The notes under the pieces were generated by a model. That model saw nothing but the letters and a program-made list of their open reading frames with translations, ran no database searches and had not been told where the DNA came from. From Chrysophaeum taylorii (Eukaryota > Sar > Pelagophyceae > Pelagomonadales > Pelagomonadaceae), in the NCBI GenBank assembly GCA_029834535.1, contig JAQMWT010000240.1, positions 36,287 to 100,286 on the forward strand: 64,000 bases of DNA. Direction: 5' to 3'. Shown here piece by piece: positions 32,822 to 41,230 of this stretch. Both the position numbers and the translations under genes were made by a program. Within the stretch, counting starts at the first letter, position 1. Every line of letters begins with the position of its first letter.

Positions 32822-33030
32822 TGCTCACACCCCACTCCTTCGAGCTCGTCGCTCTCGCCTCCGCCAATCCAAGCTGCCTTGATCCGCACACGCCGCTAAC
32901 CTTTGAGTTTACTCTAAAACCCCCAGTAAGTTCACCTGGTCCCAGTAAGTTCACCTGGTCACTATATTCACCTATCCCAATCTCAAACCCCAGTAAGTTC
33001 ACCTGGTCCCAGTAAGTTCACCTACAGTGC

Positions 33031-33612
33031 GCGTGTAGACGCCGGGAGGGGGCTTATCGTTATTGCGGAGCACGTGTGGGGTAGGGTGGAGTCGTCGACC
33101 CAAATGATTATATCCTCGGGGTTGCCAATCGACAGGGAGCCACGTAGAGCTGGACGTGGCAGAAGACGGGTTTGGGCAAGAGGACACCGACCTCGCGGGG
33201 CGTCTGGCCCTGGCTCTTGTTGATCGTTTGGCGTCGGCGGGCCTTAAGGGATACAGGTTGGAGGAGCCTCGGTGACACGCCACGATCGATCACGTATCTG
33301 GTACCGTTGCAGTGGCCGTGCGACGGGTCGAAGTTGCGAAGACTTTAAGCTCGCGATCAACGTCAGCATGCCGTTGGTTGTCAGGGAGTTGAAAACTCTA
33401 CTGTAAAGAGCGAGGCGTCGTCTTCCGACCCAACCTAGTCGGCCGAAAAGAACTCCGACGCCTCGTCTCCGGGAAAAAAAGGCCGCGGTCATGCGCGCGT
33501 TGTCAGCATCGACAACATCGTTTCGACGGGGCGTGAGAATGGCGCGCTGAAAGAGCCGCCGCGGGTCGTGGAAACAGTCTGCGAGGTCGCCGTAGACGGC
33601 TTGGAGGATCAC
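33031..33612 (-). pseudogene. Helitron-type Pif1 helicase fragment, copy 1
   Basis: The minus strand encodes the C-terminal helicase part in two frames. YGDLADCFHDPRRLFQRAIL and DVVDADNARM come from one frame; [20 protein letters not shown] and QLYVAPCR (motif VI) come from the other. Frame changes and deletions separate them. No Rep HUH motif is present nearby. Confidence 0.8.
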
Positions 33613-34050
33613 TGTCTGGCTCTCGCGCCTACCTGATCCTTACCCTAAATCGAGGGACAAACAAACAAACCCTTCATGCTCCCCACACACACCCCCCTCT
33701 TAACAGTCGACATTTAAAGACAAACAAGTGCAGGCAAGTAAGTTCACCTAGTCCCAATCTCTAACCCCAGTAAGTTCACCTGGTCCCAGTAAGTTTCATA
33801 TAAGTTCACCTGGTCAGTAAGTTCACCTAGCTCACACCAACTCCTTTGAGCTCGTCGCTCTCGCCTCCGCCAATCTAAGCTGCTTTGATCCGCACGCGCC
33901 GCCAACCTTTGAGTTTACTCTAAAAACCCTTTACTCTAAAAGCCCAAGTATGTTCACCTGGTCCCAGTTTCACCTGGTCACTCAGCTCACCTAGTCCCAA
34001 TCTCCAACCCCAGTAAGTTCACATGGTCCCAGTAAGTTCACCTACAGTGC

Positions 34051-34633
34051 ACGTGCAGACGCCGGGAGGGGGCTTATCGGTATTGCGCAGCACGTGTGGG
34101 GTAGGGTGGAGTCGTCGACCCAGATGAGTATATCCTCGGGGATGCCGATCGACAGAGAGCCACGTAGAGCTGGACGTGGCAGAAGACGGGCTTGGGAAAG
34201 AGGACGCCGACCTCGCGGGGCGTCTGGCCCTGGCTCTTGTTGATCGTTTGGCGTCGGCGGGCCTTAAGGGATACAGGTTGGAGGAGCCTCGGTGACAACG
34301 ACACGATCGATCATGTATCTGGTACCGTTGCAGTGGCCGTGCGACGGGTCGAGGTTGCGAAGACTTTAAGCTCGCGATCAAAGTCAGCATGCCGTTGGTT
34401 GTCAGGGAGTTGAAAACTCTACTGTAAAGAGCGAGGCGTCGTCTTCCGACCCAACCTAGTCGGCCGAAAAGAACTCCGACGCCTCGTCTCCGGGAAAAAA
34501 AGGCCGCGGTCATGCGCGCGTTGTCAGCATCGACAACATCGTTTCGACGGGGCGTGAGAATGGCGCGCTGAAAGAGCCGCCGCGGGTCGTGGAAATAGTC
34601 TGCGAGGTCGCCGTAGACGGCTTGGAGGATCAC
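34051..34633 (-). pseudogene. Helitron-type Pif1 helicase fragment, copy 2
   Basis: Same region as copy 1, with one frame open for 204 codons (34633 to 34019) through a mixture of correct-frame and shifted segments. ILQAVYGDLADYFHDPRRLF and the out-of-frame TINKSQGQT and QLYVALCR motifs are visible. The open frame is a by-product of indels, not an intact helicase. Confidence 0.82.
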
Positions 34634-34968
34634 TGTCTGGCTCTCGCGCCTACCTGATCCTTACCCTAAATCGAGGGACAAACAAACAAACAGACAGACA
34701 GACAGACAGACTTCGTCGCACATACGTCCGGCGGCAGCATGCGTACGACCTACGGGCGGGGCCCGTCCTCTCTTCGCCTGCCCCACGCCTCGGCGATGAC
34801 CCCGACTAGGTCCCGCGTACTTATCTCTGCCCGTCAGGCACATCCCTCATGCCCCACACATCCACCCACATCCTTCATGCTCCCCACACGCACCCCCCTC
34901 TAAGCAGTCGACATTTAAAGACAGACAGACAGACAGACAGACAAACATCTGTCGATTAGTAGTTAGGA

Positions 34969-36033
34969 TTACAGTTCCGTTGGGGGGACGACCGCGTAGG
35001 CGAGGAGGAGAAGGAGGCCGAGGGACAGGGTGTAGGCCGTGGCCTCGCGGCAGAGGTCGTCGAGGCGGGTCTCGAAGACGGGGAGGTCGTCCGAGACCAG
35101 AACGGCCCGCGCGTCCCCCAAGATGGTAAACGAGTTGGCGGGGATTGGCGTGGGGGCGTCGTCGGAGCGACGACGACGACGACCACCACCACCATCGAGG
35201 TCGTTCGTCGAGCCGCCAGCCCGGCGAGACCGGTCCTTGATGCTTGCGAAGGCGTTTCGGGCCCCGGAGACGTCGGTGGGGTCGACGACCGCAAAAAAAG
35301 CGTCCGCCGACTCGGCGAGGTGGCGCGCGCGGTCTTCCACGGACAACGACGACGACGAGGCGTCGTCGTCGTCGTTGGTCGGCGCGAGCGTGGTCGCGAG
35401 CAACGCGAGCGCGGCGTATGGTGCGTCACACTTGGCCCTCAGGAGCCTCTCCGTTGCCGCCGCAAAGGAATCGCCGTCCCCGGCGCGGTAGACGACCACC
35501 ACCGCAGCGCAGGTCCGCGTGAGGCCGACGGCTGCCGCGTCGAATCGCTGGTCGCCGCTCGTGTCCCAGATTCGAAGCTCGTCGCCGCCCAGCGTCGCGT
35601 CCAGTCGCTCGACCCCCAAGGTCGGGGTCGGCCGCAGCCGACTCGCCCCGCGGGCCACCGTCTCGGCCAGAAGAGTCTTGCCGGTACTCTTGGCGCCGAG
35701 GACCACTACGGAAAGCTCGGAAGAAGAGCGCGCGAGCCACGAGAGCCGGCTCTTCGACCGCGGCAAGAACGGCTCCTGCTCGATACCCTTCTTCTTCGAC
35801 AGCGACTCCTTGTCGGCCTCGAGCTCGCCGCGCCGCACCTCGGTCATCTTCCACGCCGGCGTCTCCGAGGAGGAGGAGGAGGACATCGACGTCTTCAAGG
35901 AGGACCGCCGCCGCGGGGTCGCAGGCACCACGACGGCCTCCACCGACGGCACGGCCTCTTTCTTTTCCATCAGCAAATCCCCGAACAGCATTTCCTCGAT
36001 CTCCTTCTTCCTGGCCTCGCGACGCGCAGCCAT
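34969..36033 (-). CDS. Atypical Ras-like GTPase with C-terminal membrane anchor
   Basis: A 354-residue protein; the first ATG is at 36033. A disordered N terminus (about 100 residues, Ser- and Lys-rich) precedes a small-GTPase-like domain: P-loop GAKSTGKT near residue 114, a WDTSGDQRF switch-II motif near 155, and a VVVVYRAGDGDSF strand near 175. The NKxD guanine-specificity motif is not recognisable (LLATTLAPTND at that place), so nucleotide specificity is doubtful. The last 25 residues form one hydrophobic helix (YTLSLGLLLLLAYAVV) ending PPTEL, as in a tail-anchored protein. It resembles no named subfamily; SRP receptor beta is unlikely because its anchor is N-terminal. The stop codon is five bases from repeat array 1. 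Confidence 0.7.
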   Translation of the reverse strand: MAARREARKKEIEEMLFGDLLMEKKEAVPSVEAVVVPATPRRRSSLKTSMSSSSSSETPAWKMTEVRRGELEADKESLSKKKGIEQEPFLPRSKSRLSWLARSSSELSVVVLGAKSTGKTLLAETVARGASRLRPTPTLGVERLDATLGGDELRIWDTSGDQRFDAAAVGLTRTCAAVVVVYRAGDGDSFAAATERLLRAKCDAPYAALALLATTLAPTNDDDDASSSSLSVEDRARHLAESADAFFAVVDPTDVSGARNAFASIKDRSRRAGGSTNDLDGGGGRRRRRSDDAPTPIPANSFTILGDARAVLVSDDLPVFETRLDDLCREATAYTLSLGLLLLLAYAVVPPTEL

Positions 36034-36251
36034 CAATCAACGCTGCTGACGGCGGGCGGCGTCAGATCCCACAATTTTTTTCTTTCAACCTTTCACATCC
36101 AACAACGGAAGTGTTTCAACGGACGGACGGAGGGACCGTTGTTTTTTTTATTAACGGACCGGCTGTTCCGAGACCTCCTGGAAAACGCCCAGCGCGAAGG
36201 AACGAGAACAGGAGAAAGGAGAACGAAGGGTGGTTTAGTAACAACATTATC

Positions 36252-36986
36252 ATGCTCTGGGCAGTCGGTGATGAGATCGAGTGCCAAGTCGAAGGGGAGT
36301 GGTACCCCGTGAAGATCTTGAAGTGCGGCAAGGGGGGGTACCTCGTGCACTTCAAGGGCTGGAACGCGAGGCACGACGCCTGGGTGGAGGCGTCGCGGCT
36401 GAAGAGCGACGAACCGCCCGCGAAACGGATGCGCGAGACGGCGCGAATAAAGCTCCCTCTGCCGCGGGAGCTCAAGGAGCAGCTGGTGAGCGACTGGGAG
36501 CAAATAACCTTGGAGCCGCGGAAGTGGGTGCCCCTGCCGCGGTCCCCGACAGTTCGGGAGATCGTCGAGAGCTTCGTGTTAGCCAAACGCGAGCAAAGAT
36601 GGCACACCTTTGGCGATGCGATTCTCGAGTATTTTAACAAGGCCCTTCCGAAAATTCTGTTGTATCGCTACGAACGGGAGCAGTTCGACCGCGTGAAAAG
36701 CGGCCTAGACGCGAGCGGCGTCTACGGCGCCGAACACCTGGTGCGCTTGTTCGCGAAGCTTCCCGAGCTCCTCGTCATGACAAACCTCGGCCCCCAGGAC
36801 CTCCAGCAGACAAAGGCAAAGCTCGCCGATTTTTGCAAACACCTCGTCAAGAACAAATCCGCCTTCTTCCTCCCCACCTACGAGCTCAGAGAGAAGCTCC
36901 TCGAAGACGACGACGACGAAGACGACGACGACGACCAAGGCCGCCGCCGCCGCCGCCGAGAGGAAGAAGAGGAGGAAGATTCATGA
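36252..36986 (+). CDS. MRG-family chromatin protein (MRG15/Eaf3-like)
   Basis: A 244-residue protein from ATG 36252. An N-terminal chromo-barrel/tudor-like domain (about residues 1-55: VGDEIECQVEGEWYPVKIL, YLVHFKGWNARHDAWVEASRL with the aromatic cage W/Y residues) is followed by an MRG domain (residues 70-215: PLPRELKEQLVSDWEQI, EYFNKALPKILLYRYEREQF, LVRLFAKLPELL). MRG15/Eaf3 reads H3K36 methylation as part of NuA4 acetyltransferase and Sin3/Rpd3S deacetylase complexes. The acidic tail (DDDDEDDDDD) is followed by Arg and Glu runs. It diverges from the GTPase gene by 218 bp, and its stop is 9 bp from that of the YIPF6-like gene. Confidence 0.88.
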   Translation: MLWAVGDEIECQVEGEWYPVKILKCGKGGYLVHFKGWNARHDAWVEASRLKSDEPPAKRMRETARIKLPLPRELKEQLVSDWEQITLEPRKWVPLPRSPTVREIVESFVLAKREQRWHTFGDAILEYFNKALPKILLYRYEREQFDRVKSGLDASGVYGAEHLVRLFAKLPELLVMTNLGPQDLQQTKAKLADFCKHLVKNKSAFFLPTYELREKLLEDDDDEDDDDDQGRRRRRREEEEEEDS

Positions 36987-36995
36987 AAATAAAAA

Positions 36996-37724
36996 TCAGA
37001 CGACGAGGACCATCCAGGCGAGCCAGAGATAGAAAAAGTAGCACGGGTAGACCGCGAGTATTTTTTTGTCGGGTGATATGACCTCGGCGATAAAGACAAC
37101 GGAAACTTTAGTGCACCAGAGGAGGGCCGGGATCACGAAGAAAAGGCGGAGGAGGTGGTGTGGTCTCGAGGAGGACAAGAACAACTCGACGAAATCCGAG
37201 CAGAGTCTCGCGACGCAGAGGGGGAAGACGGAGTAGCCGAGGACGCAGACGCTCTGCCAGAGCGAGATGACTCCACCTAGGAGCACCGCATTGAGCGTGA
37301 CGACGGCGGCCCCGAACCAGATAATGACGAAGACCTGGGAGAAAATCAATCCGGCCTGCGCGTTGTCGGCGAGACTGAGGAGAATCGCGAGGAACAGACC
37401 AATAAGAAGCGGTCCCCAGAGATCCCAGTCACGGAGGTGTTCGAGCGTGTTCGCCTGCGACTCGTACGGCATCATCACGTGGGAGATCTTCCCCGCGATG
37501 TGACGCAGGTCCCGCAGAATCGTCTCGGCGACGGGCTCGTCGAGGGTCCCCGACTTGGGCAGCGTCCCCGAGAGCCGCGGCTTGGACTCGCTTCCGGAAT
37601 CAAACTCGAGAGGCTGCATCCCACCGCCGCCCGCGAAGGCGCTCTGGAGATCCGACACCGCCGACCGCACGCTCGGGTCGTCCCACACATCATTATCACC
37701 CGAAGAGGGGGACTCCTCGTCCAT
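36996..37724 (-). CDS. YIPF6: YIPF6-like Yip1-domain Golgi membrane protein
   Basis: A 242-residue protein from ATG 37724. The N-terminal 80 residues are polar. Then come ILRDLRHIAGKISHVMMP, LRDWDLWGPLLIGLFL, FVIIWFGAAVVTLNAVLLGG and SVCVLGYSVFPL, which align closely with YIPF6 (RDWDLWGPL, VFVIVWFGA, QSLCVLGYC), and five membrane segments fill residues 100-242. Yip1-domain proteins sit in ER/Golgi membranes and interact with Rab GTPases during vesicle traffic. Spacing is very tight: 9 bp to the convergent MRG gene and 16 bp to the stop of the upstream amidohydrolase gene. Confidence 0.92.
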   Translation of the reverse strand: MDEESPSSGDNDVWDDPSVRSAVSDLQSAFAGGGGMQPLEFDSGSESKPRLSGTLPKSGTLDEPVAETILRDLRHIAGKISHVMMPYESQANTLEHLRDWDLWGPLLIGLFLAILLSLADNAQAGLIFSQVFVIIWFGAAVVTLNAVLLGGVISLWQSVCVLGYSVFPLCVARLCSDFVELFLSSSRPHHLLRLFFVIPALLWCTKVSVVFIAEVISPDKKILAVYPCYFFYLWLAWMVLVV

Positions 37725-37740
37725 TTTCTCTCGAGAGGGT

Positions 37741-38658
37741 TTAGGATGATGATGGAAGGCGGTAGAGGGCGCGGGCCGTTAAGCCGAGGATTTTTTCGGC
37801 GGCTTCCGGGGGGCACCAGGAGGCGACGGCGTCGAGGGAGGCGGCGTAGCCATCCTCGCCCTGCTGCTGGACGTAGGGAAAGTCCGAGCCCCAGAGGAGC
37901 CGGTCGGCCCCAAAGGCGCCCAGGACCTCGCGGAACCGCGGCTCGAGGTCGCGATGGGGTGGCGGCTCGCGGGAGACGCGGAACAACGCGGACACCTTGA
38001 CGTATATGTTCGGGTACGCCGGCCCCAGGCCCAAAAGTTGAGCCCAGGCCTGTTCGTCAAACCCCAATTCGGGCCCCGGTGGCTTGGCGGGGTCTTCCCG
38101 CGGAAACCCGAAATGGTCGAGAACGACTATTCCGTCCGGCCTCATGGACGCGAGAGTTCTCACGTGGTCGATCAACGGGCTCAGCCCTCCGAAGGCCATC
38201 ACCCCCACCGGCATCTTGAGGTCGGCGCTCGCCTCCACAATCGCTCGTCCGTCGGCGTCGGCGATCCATTCCCCGTCTCGATTGGCCCAAAGGTAGGGGT
38301 TGAGCCGAACGCCGGTGAACCCCTTCTTGCTCAACGCCTTGATCTCCTCCGCGCCGCCCGGCTTGGCGAGGAGGATCCCGCGGAATTTTGAGGGGTATCT
38401 TTCGATGCACTCGGTCACGTACGTGTGGTCGAACTCGTAGTTTATGGGCTGGACGATAACGGCTTGATCGACGCGATTCGCCCCCATCACCTCCAAAAAC
38501 GCCTCCACCGAGGCGTCCCCAAGCTCGGGGGGTGGTGGCCGCGCGTACGGGCTCGTCGACGCCCATACGTGCAGATGCGAATCGACGATCCCGCTCGCCG
38601 CTCCCACCGCCATACGAGCGACCGCCAACGACCCAAGACCACGTCGACCCACCATCAT
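37741..38658 (-). CDS. Amidohydrolase-2 family metal-dependent hydrolase
   Basis: A 305-residue protein from ATG 38658 (a second ATG follows at once). TIM-barrel amidohydrolase hallmarks are present: DSHLHVW near residue 26 (metal HxH), GFTGVRLNPYLW, VVLDHFGFP (metal His) and LLWGSDFPYV (catalytic Asp) near residue 256. This set is typical of the COG3618 group (L-fuconolactonase / 2-pyrone-4,6-dicarboxylate lactonase relatives). The substrate is unknown. The first 22 residues (VGRRGLGSLAVARMAVGA) could be an organelle-targeting extension. It starts only 11 bp after the stop of the Cwc21 gene. Confidence 0.88.
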   Translation of the reverse strand: MMVGRRGLGSLAVARMAVGAASGIVDSHLHVWASTSPYARPPPPELGDASVEAFLEVMGANRVDQAVIVQPINYEFDHTYVTECIERYPSKFRGILLAKPGGAEEIKALSKKGFTGVRLNPYLWANRDGEWIADADGRAIVEASADLKMPVGVMAFGGLSPLIDHVRTLASMRPDGIVVLDHFGFPREDPAKPPGPELGFDEQAWAQLLGLGPAYPNIYVKVSALFRVSREPPPHRDLEPRFREVLGAFGADRLLWGSDFPYVQQQGEDGYAASLDAVASWCPPEAAEKILGLTARALYRLPSSS

Positions 38659-38669
38659 GAATCCTTACC

Positions 38670-39602
38670 CTACGATCTCGAAGATGATGACGAGCTGCTG
38701 CTGCTGCTTTTCGAGGAGGATGATGAGGACGAGGAGTAATCCGAGGAGGAGGAGGTGGTGGAAGAAGAGGAAGAAGAAGAAGAAGAATCGGAGGAGGAGG
38801 AGGAGGAATCAGAAGAGTCCGTGGACGAGACCGAGGGGGAGCGGCGCTTCGCGAGCTTCTTGGTTGATGATGTGAGGGGCTTGTTGTTGTTGGAAGATGG
38901 GAGGGGAGGTTCGTTGTTGCGGGGGGGTCCATCGTCGTCGTCGTCCTGGTCGTCCTGGTCGTCGTCGGGGCGCGGCTTTTTCTTGGCAGAATGATCGTCG
39001 TCGACACGCTTGCGTCGCCTGTCTTCCCGCTCCTCTTCGATCTCCTCGCCCTCCTCCCTATCGCCCGCCTTGCGATCCTTCTCCCGCTGTTCCTCGCGCT
39101 CGAGAGCCTTCAAACGATCGCGCTCGGCCTTTTTCTCGTTCTCGACCAAGTACCTCTCGTGCTGCGCCTTGCGGGCCTGTCGACGCTGCTCCTGCAACTC
39201 GCGGTCAAAGGCCGCGCCCTCGACAAACTTTTCCGGATCGATTCCAAACGCGGCTCTGATTCTCGCGTCGTCGCGAGCTTTGATCTCTGCCGCGGCGTGC
39301 GTGTCGACCTTCTTCGAGGGCGCCGCGCCCTCCCGCAGCGAGGCTCGCAGGTCCGCGCACCGCTTCTCGATCTCCGATTCGTCTAACCCTTGGTCCTCGA
39401 GGACGTCGCGCAACTCGTAAACCTTCACCTCGATCGCCCGCTTCCGCGCGTGCTCCAGGAGCTGGGGGTTCGCGGGAGCCTGGGTCTTGGCCTTCCACTC
39501 CCGCGACGACACGTTCGCCGGCCTCACGTAGGCCTTGTTCGTCTGGACATACCCGTTCGTCCCCGACCCGCGCACCGTCCTGAGCCCGACGCCATTATAC
39601 AT
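38670..39602 (-). CDS. CWC21: Cwc21/SRRM2-type spliceosome protein (cwf21 domain)
   Basis: A 310-residue protein from ATG 39602. The N terminus MYNGVGLRTVRGSGTNGYVQ is the diagnostic start of Cwc21 and SRRM2 (MYNGIGLxTPRGSGTNGYVQ), which contacts Prp8 and Snu114 near the catalytic centre of the spliceosome. The cwf21 helical domain follows (PQLLEHARKRAIEVKVYELR to EKRCADLRASL, residues 48-90). A charged coiled region (residues 120-205) leads into a long Ser/Asp-rich C terminus made of poly-Ser runs (TCC/GGA repeats on the DNA). SR-rich tails are usual in SRRM2 but here Arg is scarce. The start codon is 26 bp from that of the divergent DHHC gene. Confidence 0.93.
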   Translation of the reverse strand: MYNGVGLRTVRGSGTNGYVQTNKAYVRPANVSSREWKAKTQAPANPQLLEHARKRAIEVKVYELRDVLEDQGLDESEIEKRCADLRASLREGAAPSKKVDTHAAAEIKARDDARIRAAFGIDPEKFVEGAAFDRELQEQRRQARKAQHERYLVENEKKAERDRLKALEREEQREKDRKAGDREEGEEIEEEREDRRRKRVDDDHSAKKKPRPDDDQDDQDDDDDGPPRNNEPPLPSSNNNKPLTSSTKKLAKRRSPSVSSTDSSDSSSSSSDSSSSSSSSSTTSSSSDYSSSSSSSSKSSSSSSSSSSRS

Positions 39603-39628
39603 CTTCTCGTTCTCAACGGAATTAATTA
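39603..39628. promoter_or_regulatory. 26-bp spacer between two divergent start codons
   Basis: The Cwc21-like ATG (39602, minus) and DHHC ATG (39629, plus) are separated by 26 bp, including AATTAATTAAT. A shared bidirectional promoter must lie at least partly inside coding sequence, or transcripts have nearly no 5' UTR. Confidence 0.6.
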
Positions 39629-40897
39629 ATGTCCGTCTTCTGGGTCGCCGCTCTCTCGGCCTACGCCTTGTTCTCGGCGGCGATATTGCTGTTCGCCTGC
39701 GTCGACCCCGACGGAGAGGGGGTGCTCTCGACGCTCTCGCGAGGTCTCTACGAGGTCCCCGATGCCCTCGTTTCCTCGGGCCTGGCGAGGGCGGTCCTCG
39801 GCACCCGCGGCCAGCGAATACTTCGTCGGTGCGGTCACTACGTGTGCGAGGAACCCAACCCCATCCTCCAAACCGTCTACCTCGCGCTCGTCTGCGGGGG
39901 CTACGGCGCCGTCATCCTCGTCGCCTACCCCCGCGTTCCGTGCGCGACGCTCGGCGCGTACCACGAGTGGACCGGTCTCGTCGCTTTCGCGGCGGCTCTA
40001 TTCTCGTTCTGTCTCGCCTCCCGGGCCCCCCCAGGCTACATAGTGGACGCTGCCACCGAAAAACGACACGACAACTACCCCTACGACGACGTTCTTTTCA
40101 CGAGCGGACGCGCGTGCCCGACGACGGGAGTTCGGAAGCTCGCGAGGTCAAAGTTCTGTCGGACGACGGGTCTCACCGTCGCCAGGTTCGACCACTTCTG
40201 TCCCTGGATCAACCAGGCCGTCGGCGAGGAAAATTACCGCTACTTTTTGCTCTTCCTTGGGCTCCACGTCATTCTCTTGACGTACGGGGCCGCGGCTTGC
40301 ACTCTGCTCTTGTGGGACGTCGTGGTGACCGAGAGATTGGCCCAGGCCCTCTTCTTCGACGCCAGGCTCGGCCGCACTGTCCCGGCGACTAAGATTGTTA
40401 TTCTTCGATACCTTCTCGGTAAGGAAAAGGTCCTGACGGCCTTGCTGGCCGTCTGTCTCGTTATGGGCGTCCTCGTCGTCGCCTTCTTGGCCTATCACCT
40501 CTGGCTAATCTCGCGCGGTACCACCACCAACGAATACTACAAGTGGCGCGCGATAAAGAACGCCAAAAACATCACGAACATCTACAACCGCGGCCTTCTC
40601 GCCAACATTGGCGAGGTCCTCTTCCCGCTCTCCACCAGGTCCCCTACCGAACGCCCCCCGCCAGACGCCTGGCTCCGACGACGGCAGACCCCCCAAGAAG
40701 AAGACGACGACGACGGCGGAGCGGACGTGGCTGCAACTACAACCAAAAGACAGCAACGAAGAGGGTCCTTCCCGCGATCCCCCTCAAACAACAACAACAA
40801 CAACCGCCACCACCACAACGGCGGTGGCGCGCCGCATCATCATGAGTCATCCTCTCCTTCGGAAAAGACGACCACCACCAAGCCAAAGCAAAGCTGA
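39629..40897 (+). CDS. DHHC-type protein S-acyltransferase, variant DHFC
   Basis: A 422-residue protein from ATG 39629. Two N-terminal membrane helices, a cysteine-rich domain and two more helices (about 205-230 and 265-290) give the usual four-TM topology. The active-site tetrapeptide is DHFC (residues 188-191) in RFDHFCPWIN, keeping the acylated Cys but with Phe for the second His. Several zinc-ligand positions are altered: CPTT and CRTT where CxxC is expected, KFC for HC and NQA for NxC. The TTxE motif after the last helix is present (TTTNEYY). The tail is Asn/His-rich and disordered. DHHC enzymes palmitoylate membrane proteins at Golgi or plasma membrane. Loss of zinc ligands is also known in yeast Pfa4 and Swf1, so activity is possible. 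Confidence 0.87.
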   Translation: MSVFWVAALSAYALFSAAILLFACVDPDGEGVLSTLSRGLYEVPDALVSSGLARAVLGTRGQRILRRCGHYVCEEPNPILQTVYLALVCGGYGAVILVAYPRVPCATLGAYHEWTGLVAFAAALFSFCLASRAPPGYIVDAATEKRHDNYPYDDVLFTSGRACPTTGVRKLARSKFCRTTGLTVARFDHFCPWINQAVGEENYRYFLLFLGLHVILLTYGAAACTLLLWDVVVTERLAQALFFDARLGRTVPATKIVILRYLLGKEKVLTALLAVCLVMGVLVVAFLAYHLWLISRGTTTNEYYKWRAIKNAKNITNIYNRGLLANIGEVLFPLSTRSPTERPPPDAWLRRRQTPQEEDDDDGGADVAATTTKRQQRRGSFPRSPSNNNNNNRHHHNGGGAPHHHESSSPSEKTTTTKPKQS

Positions 40898-41230
40898 TCG
40901 CCCTTGGTGTTTGTAGGCGCTCATTTAAGTTATCTTTCTTTTCTTTCCTTTTCTTCTTTCAGCGGCCCTGGTGTCGGCGGCGGCGGCGGTTGGTTGTATG
41001 TATTCTTCGTCGAAAAGCCCACCCGCCCGGGACTGCTTACTGAAAAAGGTGCACGGGCATGCCCGCTGCTAGGTTGTCTGTCGCACCTTGGCGGCAAAAA
41101 AAGGCTCCGTCTTGAGCGCGCGCGACTTTTTTTCGCACCCGCGTGTGCAATCGACACTGCCGCGGAGATAGACGGTAACGGACCCCCGTCGACAGAAAAA
41201 TTCTCCGTGACATTCATTCCTTCCTTTTTG
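40898..41230. other. Spacer upstream of the DUF3556-like gene
   Basis: About 330 bp between tandem genes. The frame of the next gene is open through most of it, but its only ATG with sensible context is 41231; the upstream translation is Gly- and basic-rich without features. It has CTTT-rich and GGC-repeat stretches. Confidence 0.5.

Larger units (their letters stand above)
32357..34964. repeat. Repeat array 1: two units with Helitron-type helicase fragments
   Basis: Two roughly 1-kb units, each made of clusters of a 13-bp motif AGTAAGTTCACCT, a conserved block (GAGCTCGTCGCTCTC, then CTCCGCCAATC) and a helicase-derived core on the minus strand. The units are joined near 33665-33735 by the CTTCATGCTCCCCACAC repeat. 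The right end is ACATCTGTCGATTAGTAG at 34945-34962, five bases from the stop codon of the tail-anchored GTPase gene. Shared with the array at 59.25-63.99 kb. Confidence 0.85.

Noticed and set aside
34019-34633. 204-codon minus-strand frame as a real gene
   Set aside because: It joins helicase pieces from different frames; the TINKSQGQT motif is in another frame, and other copies break the frame at different points.
34969-36033. SRP receptor beta subunit
   Set aside because: SRP receptor beta has an N-terminal membrane helix; here the only helix is C-terminal and the G4 motif is missing.
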